Shown here: positions 1 to 8,907 of the stretch, in pieces | Position numbering within the stretch: position 1 is the first letter of the stretch | Layout: each line of letters opens with the position of its first letter | Assembly (NCBI GenBank): GCA_965658745.1 | Contig: CBFHTK010000015.1 | Location: forward strand, 1 to 56,426 | Direction of reading: 5' to 3' | Length of the DNA: 56,426 nucleotides | Source: JAHDFB01 sp965658745 | GTDB taxonomy: Bacteria; Bacteroidota; Bacteroidia; Chitinophagales; Saprospiraceae | Made by a program: the position numbers and the translations under genes | Notes under the pieces: model-generated | Told to the model about the DNA's origin: nothing | The model's input: the letters and a program-made list of their open reading frames with translations, nothing else | Database searches by the model: none

Positions 1-1
1 T

Positions 2-475
2 TATGAAAATAAGTACTTCACTGGTGATGGTGCATTACGAGATGAAACAGGATACTATAGAATAACTGGTCGTGTTGATGATGTAATTATTGTGAGTGGT
101 CACAATATGGGAACCGCTCCTATAGAAGATGCGATAAATGAACATCCTATGGTTGCAGAATCAGCAATTGTTGGCTTTTCACACGATGTGAAAGGTAACG
201 CGCTTTATGGCTTTGTTACTTTAAAAGAAGTTGATGAAAGTAATGATCCAGATGGTCTACGAAAACAGATCAATCAGCTGATTACTGATCAAATTGGACC
301 AATAGCAAAACTTGATAAGATACAGTTTGTAAATGATCTCCCAAAAACACGATCAGGTAAAATTATGCGTCGGATACTACGTAAAATTGCAACAAACGAT
401 ACTGGTAATCTGGGCGATATCTCAACATTGTTGAATCCAGAAGTTGTCCAAGATATTATGGATAATAGTCTGTAG
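2..475 (+). CDS. acs: Acetyl-CoA synthetase, C-terminal part (5' end outside window)
   Basis: Activates acetate with ATP and CoA to acetyl-CoA in the cytoplasm. Only the last ~157 residues are present; the frame is open to the first base of the window, so the ATG at 92 is internal. The C-terminal subdomain of the AMP-forming synthetase family is clear: a YFTGDGA block, then ITGRVDDVI and SGHNMGTAPIEDAI, and finally PKTRSGKIMRR, whose lysine is the catalytic residue and known acetylation target of the family. It ends with a strong intrinsic terminator at 489-530. The family is certain; the choice of acetyl-CoA over a longer-chain acyl substrate rests on the close match to the Acs C-terminus. 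Confidence 0.9.
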   Translation, partial: YENKYFTGDGALRDETGYYRITGRVDDVIIVSGHNMGTAPIEDAINEHPMVAESAIVGFSHDVKGNALYGFVTLKEVDESNDPDGLRKQINQLITDQIGPIAKLDKIQFVNDLPKTRSGKIMRRILRKIATNDTGNLGDISTLLNPEVVQDIMDNSL

Positions 476-488
476 TAATTGGTTTGCA

Positions 489-530
489 AAAGAAATAGCC
501 TAGAAAGAATGTTTCCTAGGCTATTTCTTT
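489..530 (+). terminator. Intrinsic terminator after acs
   Basis: A perfect 15-base inverted repeat (AAAGAAATAGCCTAG at 489-503 and its complement at 516-530) encloses a 12-base loop. The right arm ends in TTTCTTT. The A-rich left and T-rich right edges could make it bidirectional. It starts 13 bases after the acs stop codon. Confidence 0.85.
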
Positions 531-570
531 ACTATCATTTACTGTACCTATTTATTCTAAGACTTTTTAA

Positions 571-861
571 CCAGAAGACATTTACACTGGTAGTATGTTA
601 GTCCCGCATTTTGCGGGTGCTCCAAATCAACTAGTAGATGAAATTGTCACATCAGAAGCTTTTTCAGAATTTAGTTTGAAACTTGGATATACCATACAAC
701 CGAAAAAACAGCAGTCTGCCATTGAACTGTATGGTGGTGTCAGAAATCTATTTAACGCTTTTCAAGATGAATTTGATATCGGAAAAAATAGGGATAGTAA
801 CTTTGTTTTTGGACCAGCACTTCCACGTACATTTTACATCGGTGTCAAACTGAAATCATAA
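571..861 (+). pseudogene. TonB-dependent receptor, C-terminal remnant
   Basis: The last ~96 residues of a TonB-dependent outer membrane receptor. Receptor-like sequence (EDIYTGSMLVPHFAG) begins just after a TAA at 568-570 and runs through the ATG at 595, so that ATG is not a true gene start. Typical receptor-end features follow: GYTIQ, a YGGVRNLFNAFQ strand pair, DIGKNRDSNFVFGPALPRT, and the terminal strand FYIGVKLKS. Full-length receptors of this type usually have 700 or more residues; the plug and nearly all of the barrel are absent. No signal peptide or start is visible. I read it as a 5'-deleted relic that would not be made as a functional protein. Confidence 0.8.
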
Positions 862-990
862 GTGAATAACTATCCGATATAAAAAAGATTATGATAGACT
901 GTTTCCAATAAACTTGGTCAAGTATTCAGTTACTCGACCTTTTTTAACTAATCAAACAAGCTGCCTTATCAATCTTTGCTTGGGAAAAGC

Positions 991-998
991 TATTTTTG
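991..998 (+). promoter_or_regulatory. Candidate -7 promoter element for arginase
   Basis: TATTTTTG matches the Bacteroidota -7 consensus TAnnTTTG; no good -33 TTTG is seen at normal spacing. The TTG that could open a longer arginase reading frame (996) lies inside this element, which favours translation from the ATG at 1050. Confidence 0.3.
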
Positions 999-1049
999 AA
1001 CTCGCTAAATGCGCGAGCAAAATCTTTGGCAAATTCAAGAAATCGAGAA

Positions 1050-1997
1050 ATGAAAAAATCAATTAGAATAGTAAAGAATAGATCTGATATCGGAGCAGGA
1101 ACAAGAGGATCTGACTTGGGAGTTGACGCGATTGAAATAGCTGCAATTGTCAGTAAAAACCACTATTTTAAAAAGTATGAATATGTGGACGTTGACACTG
1201 AAAACGAATCTATATATAACAAAGTAACCAATCCCTTCGGTAAGCGTATCAAGTTTGTTGTTGACCAATGTACCCGTGTAAGTCATACTGTCAAAAATAC
1301 GCTTGCAAATGGTGAATTTCCAATTGTGCTATCAGGTGATCACTCTTCAGCTCTGGGAAGTATTTCTGGAATTAAAGAAGCCTATCCTTCAAAGCGATTA
1401 GGGGTAGTCTGGATCGACGCGCACGCAGATTTACACTCTCCATATACCTCTCCCTCTGGAAATGTACATGGTATGCCCCTAGCTGCAGCGCTAGCTGTAG
1501 ATAACCTTGAATCACAAGTAAATGAAATTCAAAGTGCAGTGGAAGAGTCTTGGTCAGAAATGAAAAACATTGGTTGCGAAGGTGCCAAAGTTATTGCACA
1601 TGACCTCGTTTACTTCGGTGTACGTGATACAGAAGAGCCTGAAGACAAGTTAATTGACAAACTTGGTATAAAAAATTACATGGTTGCTGAAGTTCGTCAC
1701 AGAGGAATAGAAACTTGTGTTCAAGAAGCCTTGGAGCGATTGTCTGACTGCGACCACATCTATATTTCGTTTGACGTTGACAGTATGGATTGTGACTTAA
1801 TCTCTTATGGTACTGGAACTCCTGTTCCAAAAGGCTTTGATGAACACGAAATCATCGGAATTATTAATCGTCTGATTGATTCAGAAAAAATCGCTTGTAT
1901 TGAGTTTGTTGAAGTAAACCCTTTACTCGACATGAAAGGGAATAAAATGGCAGAAACCGCGTTTTATGTGTTAGATGAGATCACAAAGAAGTTATAA
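1050..1997 (+). CDS. rocF: Arginase (ureohydrolase family)
   Basis: Hydrolyses arginine to ornithine and urea using two Mn ions, in the cytoplasm. About 315 residues, normal for the family. Metal-binding motifs are in order: SGDHSSALGS (about residue 95), DAHADLHSP (about 122), VHGMPLAAAL, SFDVDSMDCD (about 239), and EFVEVNPLLD near the end. A longer frame opens with TTG at 996, but that TTG sits in a promoter-like element and the extra 18 residues do not look like the family, so the ATG at 1050 is preferred. The active-site blocks resemble true arginases more than agmatinases, but substrate is inferred. It stands alone between the receptor relic and a small membrane protein gene. Confidence 0.85.
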   Translation: MKKSIRIVKNRSDIGAGTRGSDLGVDAIEIAAIVSKNHYFKKYEYVDVDTENESIYNKVTNPFGKRIKFVVDQCTRVSHTVKNTLANGEFPIVLSGDHSSALGSISGIKEAYPSKRLGVVWIDAHADLHSPYTSPSGNVHGMPLAAALAVDNLESQVNEIQSAVEESWSEMKNIGCEGAKVIAHDLVYFGVRDTEEPEDKLIDKLGIKNYMVAEVRHRGIETCVQEALERLSDCDHIYISFDVDSMDCDLISYGTGTPVPKGFDEHEIIGIINRLIDSEKIACIEFVEVNPLLDMKGNKMAETAFYVLDEITKKL

Positions 1998-2387
1998 AAC
2001 ACAAATTTCTTCTTTTGAAGTTGAAATAGGTTTTTGATACATCAAAAAATATCTTTATCTTTTTTTAAGACGTTTATAACTACTTTACGAATACTGTAGC
2101 AACTAAGCTCAACATTGAATAAGCAACAAGAAGATTTCTCTTTCATAGTGGAATAAGCAAACTTTTACTTTCAGTTAATGGGTGTAAACCGCTTCTAAAG
2201 TCGGCCGATATTGTCGGCTAACTTAAAAAATAAACCCCACTCTGTGGAGGCATTTTAAAATATTAAAATTGGGGCAAGAAAGGCAATGTTTATATGACAA
2301 CCAATTACTTAAAAGACATTGCGTGTGCAAAATTTGAAAAGAAAAACCATCACATAATCATCTTTAGTTCACCTAAAATCTAAAGTC
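1998..2387. other. Intergenic stretch, nothing firm
   Basis: AT-rich DNA with a weak AT-only inverted repeat (TTTTTGA/TCAAAAA near 2031-2047) followed by T-rich sequence, which could be a poor arginase terminator. A 29-codon ATG frame near 2294 shows no recognisable features. Confidence 0.4.
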
Positions 2388-2657
2388 GTGACTCTAATAA
2401 ATCAACGATTAGCTCTTATTGAGCTGGGTACGTTATCCCTCTTACTCATTCCATATGTCGCTATGTTCTTCTCTACTGAAGTAAATTGGAAAACAGCTGA
2501 CTTTTTGGTCGCTGGAGGTCTATTGCTAGTATTAGGCCTATTAATTGAATTAGTTCTACGTTATGTAAATACTAATAAGAGTCGGGTTTTTTGGATTGCA
2601 GGTGTTGTAATTGTCTTTGCCTTAATCTGGGCTCAACTTGCGGTGGGATTACTATAA
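2388..2657 (+). CDS. Small integral membrane protein
   Basis: An 89-residue hydrophobic protein opening with GTG; no in-frame ATG exists before residue 26. Three membrane spans can be drawn: about residues 11-29, 38-60 and 66-88, with a short charged loop (RYVNTNKSR) between spans two and three. I do not recognise a named family; small Bacteroidota inner membrane proteins with this pattern are common and uncharacterised. It converges on the CotH gene, whose stop lies only 8 bases away, and there is no obvious terminator between them. Coding status is supported by the clean hydrophobic periodicity rather than by homology I can name. Confidence 0.6.
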   Translation: MTLINQRLALIELGTLSLLLIPYVAMFFSTEVNWKTADFLVAGGLLLVLGLLIELVLRYVNTNKSRVFWIAGVVIVFALIWAQLAVGLL

Positions 2658-2665
2658 ATACTAAC

Positions 2666-4831
2666 TTACTTTATAACTACTAATTTCTCAGTTAAAAGAA
2701 TCCTTTGATCACTCATCGATTTAAAAACCAAAACGTACATTCCGCGTTCGATTTGATCAAGATTGATCCGATGATTTCCTTTCGTTTCCATTTTTCGACT
2801 ATGTACAAGGCTGCTTCTTAAGTCATATATTTCGAGTTCAGCACTTTCGTCACTGCTCCACAGAACATTAAAATGTCCACTCGCAGGATTAGGAAATACT
2901 TCGGCAAACACTTCTCTACTCTCTTCGACAGAAACAGGAATGTATTCATCACAATTTCCCTGCATATTTTGGTCCATCCAAACTAACCTTTCCTGTAGCC
3001 AATTTTTCAAGAAATCGATTTCGTCCATATAGGTTTCTCCTATGTAATCATTCGGCCAAACATATTCACCAAGGATTTGCCATCGATCAAAGTTCCGATC
3101 TACCGCAGGTCCCATTAAAGCAACTTTATCATCAATAAACTGCATCAGACTATCCGTCTGAAAGGGCCCCTCTCGTAGCTCTTTCCATCTGCAATCGCTA
3201 AGATTTTGGATATTTGGACTTTCGGCCAGTCTCTTAGCCCAAAAAGGGTGCCAACTACCTTCATCAGGAAATTCATATGACCAGCCTTGCGGATCAGGAG
3301 AGTATCCAAAATCAAAGTTTCCATATCCTAGATTAAAATCCCACAAAGGACCAAAATTTAGCTTACCTCCATTGCTATTTTTGTCCTTATAGATGTAAAA
3401 GCTTAGCTTGAAAGCGTCGACTTGTTTTCCTACCTCTGTTACCAAAAAATAATCTACGAAAGAAGGCTCATCCACATAGTCTTGATAAACCTCTTCATAG
3501 TTATTACCCCACATCGCTGATTCAAAATTATTCATATATTCTTGAATATAATCCTGTTGTAAGCTTGTGATCTGGTCATCTTTGGGGTCGACATAAGCAA
3601 TAAACTTATAATCAGGATAATTTGAATACCATCCAGCGCCAGGAATGTTTTGATCATTTCGATCAATCTTGATAATATATCCTCCTGTTAGCTCGTCCCC
3701 AGTATTATCTTCTTCTCGTAATTTTGCAATATCAACACGATTCTTATCTTGCTTTATTTTCTCCATCAACACGTAGACCCCGAGATATTCATTATTGATA
3801 AATAGTTCGCAAAACTTAGTCCGAGGCGCATATCTACCAGATAAATTTCCTAGGTGATAGGTAAGGACATTCCTCAACAGAGATTTATCTGAATATGGCC
3901 CATTTAAAATCCAATCATTTTCCTCTGGCATGCCAATCAATGAAACATTATTATTGGATCCATCATCGTTCCGCGTTTCGAAACCATAGCCTTTTTTGTC
4001 AAAAGCCAAAGAAGAAGTGCCTCGTAGTTCAATTGCAATTTGACCATCATAATCATTGAAGGGATCAAAAACTGAATTTGTATTTCCTTCACCATTAAAT
4101 ATTATCCCCATTTGGGCAGTGATGCGCGGTTCATCCATAATCTCCTCCCCTGACTCAGTAGATATCTTAATAATTGGTAGCGTAGATTGAAACAAAGAAG
4201 AACTGAACCAAAGTGGTGGATCACCGTAAACAACAGAGTCGTCGCTAATTCCAGCAGAAAGAAAGACGTTACTCGTCAAGTCTGATGAATTTCCGGTCCG
4301 ATTATGAATCTGAATCGCCAAAACGTTGCTTCCTTCATTCAAATGATCTAAATCAATTTGAAAGCCATCTGGCACTTGGCTATAAGCTAATTTTGGTTCA
4401 ATTGTATTATTTGCGGTATCATCATAATCGGGTTGTGTGCCCGCGATTCCCAAGTTCATTCGAGCAATCTCAGTGCCATTTAAATATGCCACAAAGCCGT
4501 CATCGTAATCTGCATGTAAGAGCAATGCACTGATTAAGAACTTGTCATCAACGGTGAACTCCTTTCGAATGAAGAGAGATGAAACATCTTCCAACACAGT
4601 GTTATCATCATCGCCGTATCCGAAACCACCTTGTCCGGTTTCCCATTGACTAACATCAAATTCCTGATCTTTCCATGTCAATGGAATGCTACTTGATCCT
4701 ATCGCATAATACCATTCATCATCATTATAGATGATAGTCTCCCAGTGATCTACTGTCTGAGCTGTGCTTGACAAACAACCACCAAGAAAACAAAACAGTA
4801 ATATTGAATATCTTAAATATGGGTGAATCAT
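2666..4831 (-). CDS. Secreted CotH-like protein kinase with T9SS sorting domain
   Basis: A 721-residue exported protein. A signal peptide (about residues 1-24, ending SSTAQ) leads into a beta-sandwich-like region (about 25-200, with LLLHADYDDGFVAYLNGTEIARMN, a galactose-binding-like pattern). The CotH domain follows (about 225-560): ELRGTSSLAF, NDWILNGPYSDKSLLRN, LGVYVLMEKIKQDKNRVDI, GGYIIKIDRND and LGPLWDFNLGYG. CotH is an atypical protein kinase fold first known from Bacillus spore coats. The end (about 645-721) is a type A T9SS sorting domain with FPNPASG, LEIYDL and GMYVLVF, so the protein is expected on the cell surface or outside. VTC and DUF4956 genes, frequent CotH neighbours in other genomes, lie 3.3 kb away. 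Confidence 0.88.
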   Translation of the reverse strand: MIHPYLRYSILLFCFLGGCLSSTAQTVDHWETIIYNDDEWYYAIGSSSIPLTWKDQEFDVSQWETGQGGFGYGDDDNTVLEDVSSLFIRKEFTVDDKFLISALLLHADYDDGFVAYLNGTEIARMNLGIAGTQPDYDDTANNTIEPKLAYSQVPDGFQIDLDHLNEGSNVLAIQIHNRTGNSSDLTSNVFLSAGISDDSVVYGDPPLWFSSSLFQSTLPIIKISTESGEEIMDEPRITAQMGIIFNGEGNTNSVFDPFNDYDGQIAIELRGTSSLAFDKKGYGFETRNDDGSNNNVSLIGMPEENDWILNGPYSDKSLLRNVLTYHLGNLSGRYAPRTKFCELFINNEYLGVYVLMEKIKQDKNRVDIAKLREEDNTGDELTGGYIIKIDRNDQNIPGAGWYSNYPDYKFIAYVDPKDDQITSLQQDYIQEYMNNFESAMWGNNYEEVYQDYVDEPSFVDYFLVTEVGKQVDAFKLSFYIYKDKNSNGGKLNFGPLWDFNLGYGNFDFGYSPDPQGWSYEFPDEGSWHPFWAKRLAESPNIQNLSDCRWKELREGPFQTDSLMQFIDDKVALMGPAVDRNFDRWQILGEYVWPNDYIGETYMDEIDFLKNWLQERLVWMDQNMQGNCDEYIPVSVEESREVFAEVFPNPASGHFNVLWSSDESAELEIYDLRSSLVHSRKMETKGNHRINLDQIERGMYVLVFKSMSDQRILLTEKLVVIK

Positions 4832-4940
4832 GTATTAATTTTAGTCTCTCCTTTATTAAAACAAATATATTCCTTACTAAACTACTATCTAAAGTTTTGA
4901 CTCATTACCTATCGATTTATATAGACTTCTATCAATTTGA

Positions 4941-5335
4941 TGTCTTTATATCATTCATTTCGTAGCCGCAATGGGTACACCTGGAATAATCCTGGGCGTT
5001 TCTACATATCAAATAGGAAATAGTAAAGACATTACAATTGTAGGAGCTCCCCCACAAGGTAGTGCAAGAATTCCTGGAATCAGAAAATGGTCTCCAGACT
5101 ATGTTCTAAAGTTTTTTATCGCCCGAAAGGAACTGTTGTGATTGAACTTGATGAACAAGATGTCACAACTACAACACAAAGAATTGCCAAAGAAAAAGAT
5201 GTGTTTGCTAATATGAGTAGTGTTGGATCAGTATCTAGGGCCCTGAAGGTCGCTGAAACAGTCGATAAAGGTGTTGTCGTTACCACCATTTGTGATCTAG
5301 ACGGTTGGTATTTGTCCTCAGCATTAATTGAATAG
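4941..5335 (+). pseudogene. Cysteine synthase (CysM-like), frameshifted C-terminal remnant
   Basis: The second half of a PLP fold-type II cysteine synthase in two frames. Frame one, from 4941 after an in-frame TGA, reads IIHFVAAMGTPGIILGVSTY, then TIVGAPPQGSARIPGIRKWSPDYV, matching the family's 'HFVSSMGTTGTIMGVSR' and 'IPGIRRWPEEYLP' blocks. Near the run of T at about 5110-5116 the homology moves to the frame of the ATG at 5087 and continues FYRPKGTVVIELDEQDV, RIAKEKDVFANMSSVGSVSRAL and ICDLDGWYLSSALIE. The N-terminal half with the PLP lysine is missing. The gene is therefore dead. The ATG at 5087 is an accident of frame, not a start. Confidence 0.75.
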
Positions 5336-5469
5336 CAATAAAATTTAAAAGACTATTAGATATTGTAAAAAACTGTTCTATGTTCTTTCTAGAAACTTTT
5401 GTCATTAGTTTACCTTTGACTTTCGTTATACAACTGATATAGTCACTTTACAATAACTTAATCGACTAA

Positions 5470-6615
5470 ATGGGCTCTTCTACTAAGCTAAATCTGTTGC
5501 TTGTGGTTTCTTTTTTGCTTTTCTCTACAAGTACAAAAGCTCAGAATTTTGCAAAGAATTACTGGAACAGTCTTGTCAACGATACGACGGATTTATCCAA
5601 AGCTCAACTTCTCGTATATCCTACCTTGGCATATGCACCTGAAACTAATTGGGAAGTCGGCCTCAGCGCGTTATACGTCTATTTTGCTGGAAATGACACC
5701 ACTAATCGTCTAAGTGAAATCAATGCATTCACTTTCTTAACTCTGGAAAATCAATATGGAATCTGGTTTGATCATGCTATTTATTCCGATCAGAATAAAT
5801 GGTTTTTCTTAGGTAAACTGCGTTTCCAAAGTTTTCCTCTATTTTATCATGGAATCGGTCTAGGCACACCTGCAGAATACATCGCTCGTGTTGAAGCTAA
5901 TCAAGTGATCATTAAAGAGCGTGTCCTCCGAAAACTAAAAAATAATTTGTTTCTAGGTCTGGAGTTTGATTTTCAGCGCTTAGTAGGAACTGAATTTGTA
6001 TTAGCTGATCCACTAAATCAAGAATTTCAAGAACCTTTAGGAAGTGGTGGTTCTACGAATGTTGGTTTAGGTCTAGGGTTAATTCAAGACAATAGGCACA
6101 ATGTTCTAAATGTTCGAAAAGGTTTCTTTTCCGAACTAGCGTTCCTACAGTATAATCAAGCCTGGGGTAGTACCTATAATTTCACGTCTATAATCTCTGA
6201 TACGCGAGTTTATAGACCAGTTGGTGAAAACAATGTTTTTGCCGGACAGTTATTTGGGCAATTCAACTATGGAGATGTTCCTTTCAATCAACTTGCTCTT
6301 ATGGGTGGAGAGAGTCTGATGCGCGGATATTATTATGGAAGATACCGAGACGCCCATCAAATTGCAGCTCAAGCTGAATTTCGTATTCTTCCAATCTTTT
6401 TAGGTTTTACCAACAGACTTGGATTCGCAATTTTTGCAGGAACTGGATCTGTTTTCAACGACACCAAGGATTTAGACCTGTCCAATTTAATAGTATCGGG
6501 AGGTGCAGGTTTACGCTTTTTGCTATTTCCAAAAAAAGATATTTGGACACGCTTAGACTTTGCGTTAACGAAGGAAGGTAGTGGGTTTTATCTGTTTATT
6601 GGGGAAGCTTTTTAA
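5470..6615 (+). CDS. Omp85-like (BamA/TamA barrel) outer membrane protein without POTRA
   Basis: A 381-residue outer membrane protein. The signal peptide (about residues 1-24, ending TKAQN) is followed directly by beta strands, with no room for a POTRA domain, so this is the barrel-only type. Alternating amphipathic strands run to the end. The Omp85 block GGESLMRGYYYGRYRD (about 278-293) contains the RGY signature seen on the inner barrel loop of the superfamily. The last residue is phenylalanine, the usual barrel-end insertion signal. The ligand or substrate is unknown; POTRA-less barrels may be surface proteins or lipid handlers rather than assembly factors. It is flanked by pseudogene material on both sides and stands alone. 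Confidence 0.75.
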   Translation: MGSSTKLNLLLVVSFLLFSTSTKAQNFAKNYWNSLVNDTTDLSKAQLLVYPTLAYAPETNWEVGLSALYVYFAGNDTTNRLSEINAFTFLTLENQYGIWFDHAIYSDQNKWFFLGKLRFQSFPLFYHGIGLGTPAEYIARVEANQVIIKERVLRKLKNNLFLGLEFDFQRLVGTEFVLADPLNQEFQEPLGSGGSTNVGLGLGLIQDNRHNVLNVRKGFFSELAFLQYNQAWGSTYNFTSIISDTRVYRPVGENNVFAGQLFGQFNYGDVPFNQLALMGGESLMRGYYYGRYRDAHQIAAQAEFRILPIFLGFTNRLGFAIFAGTGSVFNDTKDLDLSNLIVSGGAGLRFLLFPKKDIWTRLDFALTKEGSGFYLFIGEAF

Positions 6616-6886
6616 GTCCGATCTACTTAAGTGAGCCTTATTGTTCCTTTTTATTTCTGGAGCTAACCCACTTGCTTCAAAAGTAAACTACTTCTGTTTC
6701 TAAAAATCTTTAACTATTAAACAATACAAATAGTTATCTTTTTAAGAATATTCGGAAGTAGGAAGTTCGATACATCCCACCGCTGTAAGCATAGAGCTAA
6801 ATAATATCATGCACATATATAATCCTAAGTTCATGTACGCCTACTTTCTTTTGATACTTTAATGCTCTCTCACATCAACGAGCACA

Positions 6887-7420
6887 ATGAAAAACCTTTT
6901 CATATGCCTCCTCTTAATGTACACTACATTGTGTTTTAGTCAATCGTTTGAGGATCAACCTTACATAGAAAACATCACCTTTTCATAAGGCAATCGGTTA
7001 CCTAGTGCTTATGACATTACGTAAGATAGTGCTGGCTTAATGCGGTTTAGGTCTAGTTTGGGTTTCTATAATTATCGTGAGGCCGAATTGTCTAAAGAAC
7101 CAAAAGAAATCCTAAGCTTTTCACCAAATTGACTCGAAAAAGCGCCTCGGTCGAGAGGGTCGGGGCTCTTGGTTTGATATTAATCACAGTGTTAACTGTT
7201 TCTTGATTCATCGGTGGAGCGATGTTAGCGTTCTAGAAAGTACCTAAATTTTTAAGTTTGAGCATGGTCTTCTAGAACTAGACAAGCCCTTCCAAATATC
7301 CTATCCATCAAATCGTGTAGTAATTACTGTTGTTCAAAATCCCCATTCTATCAGGTTGGTTAGAAAACAAATACAATCAATGGATTTCCTATTCCAACTT
7401 ATAAAATCAACCCAGCATAG
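6887..7420 (+). pseudogene. Two-component regulator propeller / sensor kinase, degraded 5' remnant
   Basis: An ATG at 6887 starts a convincing signal peptide (MKNLFICLLLMYTTLCFSQS). The same frame runs through TAA and TAA codons with homology maintained: ENITFS-stop-GNRLPSAYDIT-stop-DSAGLMRFRSSLGFYNY. This matches the first propeller blade of Bacteroidota sensor proteins ('GLPSNYVYDITQDSAGLMWFGT..GLYRYDG'). Further pieces in shifted frames (SRGSGL, WFDINH) and possibly FEHGLLELDKPFQISYP (about 7261-7310) suggest later parts of the gene. Multiple stops and frameshifts make it a clear relic. The right boundary is approximate. Confidence 0.55.
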
Positions 7421-7558
7421 AATTGTAAGCGATTTTCTCCGCAAAGCAATATAAAAAAGGATTCGAGATCCTAAAAAACAAAGGTTGTATTGCTTTCCCT
7501 ACTTGTTCTTTATGCTATTTTTGAAACTCTTGTGAAATTAGAAGCGAAGGAAATCACC

Positions 7559-7792
7559 ATGGAAGGAAAAAATAAAAACTTAGAAGAGCAGCCAAATAAC
7601 CCCTTACATGGTGTCAAGCTAGTCACTATATTAGAATTCTTAGTAGATCAATATGGCTGGAAGCACTTGGCTGCGCGGATCAATATCAACTGTTTTACGA
7701 ACGATCCTTCAATAAAGTCGAGCTTGAAGTTCTTAAGACGAACGCCTTGGGCTCGACAAAAAGTTGAGGAACTTTATCTCGAAATACAATAA
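7559..7792 (+). CDS. VF530-family (DUF2132) DNA-binding protein
   Basis: A 77-residue protein matching the small VF530 family nearly along its whole length: NPLHGVKLVTILEFLVDQYGW, LAARININCFTNDPSIKSSLKFL and RRTPWARQKVEELYL. Family members have a small helical fold reported to bind DNA; the cellular role is not established. A longer frame opens with TTG at 7490, but those residues precede the family start. The ATG at 7559, with AAGG about 9 bases upstream, is a better fit. It lies isolated in a region of gene wreckage, and its intact frame suggests it is still under selection. Confidence 0.8.
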   Translation: MEGKNKNLEEQPNNPLHGVKLVTILEFLVDQYGWKHLAARININCFTNDPSIKSSLKFLRRTPWARQKVEELYLEIQ

Positions 7793-8088
7793 CAAAGATT
7801 CTTTTATTGATCGTTACAGCCTATCTTTCAACTTTGACACGGCCACAAAATACTATGTCGTTTTGAAGAAATTGAGATCAAAAAGCACAAATGCCCTTGA
7901 TGGATAACTCAGAATTAAAAGCGCGTCTCTAGAGACCGTTATAACTCAATAAGAATTTATCATTCCTGTCAATATGCTACTTTCAACAAATATTACGATT
8001 ATTGTTTGCTGCTATTGAATCCTGCTCGGCTTTAAACTGCTTCTTGAGATTGTGATAAATGAGTCACATGTAATTATCTCTTCTTCAT

Positions 8089-8907
8089 ATGAATTTGCTT
8101 ATTCCAAATTCAAAACAAAGGAATTGCCAAAATTTGGTGTCTAACAAATTAAAACAGACCAATTTGCTGGAAAAACTGCTTCAAACATATAGTACTATTT
8201 CACTTCAAGAAATGGATCAAGTAAGATTATTGGATAGAGTTGAGACAAAATTTATATTCTCAATCAAGCAACTCCCGATGATTTTAGAACAATTGAGAGC
8301 AGACTATAGGGTGATGAGCATTGATGGTAATCTAATACCTCAATACAAAACAGTTTACTACGATACTGACAATCTTTTTTTCTATTACGAACATCATCGC
8401 AAAAGAAAAAATAGATATAAAGTCAGATTTAGAAATTATGTGGATTCCGACATGACATTTCTCGAAGTGAAACACAAGAAGAAAGGTCGGATGGAAAAAG
8501 AACGCGTAGAAGTAGAAAATGAGGACTTTTTTCTTGATGAAAAGAATAAACAATTCCTAAGGGAAGCCAATATTAATCAAGAGGATCTTAAAATTATGCT
8601 GACTAATACGTATAATCGCATAACATTAGTTGCTAATCACTCCGCAGAACGAGCTACCTTTGATTTTAACATTCAATATCACAGTGAAGACGGGATAGCA
8701 ACCTTAGATAATTTAGTAATTGCCGAACTTAAACAAGCTACTTTGTCAAGAGACACGCCAATGTTCAAGGTACTAAGAAGTCTACAAATTAGAGCATGTA
8801 GATTTAGTAAATACTGTATTGGAATAATAAAGACATACGGTGCAGACAATATTAAATACAATCGATTTAAAAAAATACTCCTTAAGCTAAATAAAATTGC
8901 ACAATAA
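8089..8907 (+). CDS. VTC-domain polyphosphate polymerase-like protein
   Basis: A 272-residue cytoplasmic protein of the VTC domain (triphosphate tunnel fold), known in yeast Vtc4 to make polyphosphate from ATP. The tunnel residues can be followed in order: RVETKFIF (about residue 46), VYYDT (about 88), RKRKNRYKVRFRNY with four basic residues, FLEVKHKKKGRMEKER, ERATFDFNI and VIAELKQ. All acidic and basic positions expected to bind triphosphate and metal seem to be present, so catalysis or polyphosphate binding is plausible. The stop codon overlaps the next gene's ATG by one base (TAATG), so the two are translated together. The reaction in bacteria of this type is inferred from fold only. Confidence 0.85.
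   Translation: MNLLIPNSKQRNCQNLVSNKLKQTNLLEKLLQTYSTISLQEMDQVRLLDRVETKFIFSIKQLPMILEQLRADYRVMSIDGNLIPQYKTVYYDTDNLFFYYEHHRKRKNRYKVRFRNYVDSDMTFLEVKHKKKGRMEKERVEVENEDFFLDEKNKQFLREANINQEDLKIMLTNTYNRITLVANHSAERATFDFNIQYHSEDGIATLDNLVIAELKQATLSRDTPMFKVLRSLQIRACRFSKYCIGIIKTYGADNIKYNRFKKILLKLNKIAQ

Noticed and set aside
2294..2383. A 29-codon frame as a small gene
   Set aside because: No signal, span or similarity; ordinary chance frame in AT-rich DNA.
4768..4965. 65-residue plus-strand frame upstream of the cysteine synthase relic
   Set aside because: Overlaps the CotH start region antisense and matches no part of cysteine synthase.
5087..5335. A stand-alone 82-residue gene
   Set aside because: The homology to cysteine synthase starts in another frame upstream, so this is the second piece of a frameshifted relic.
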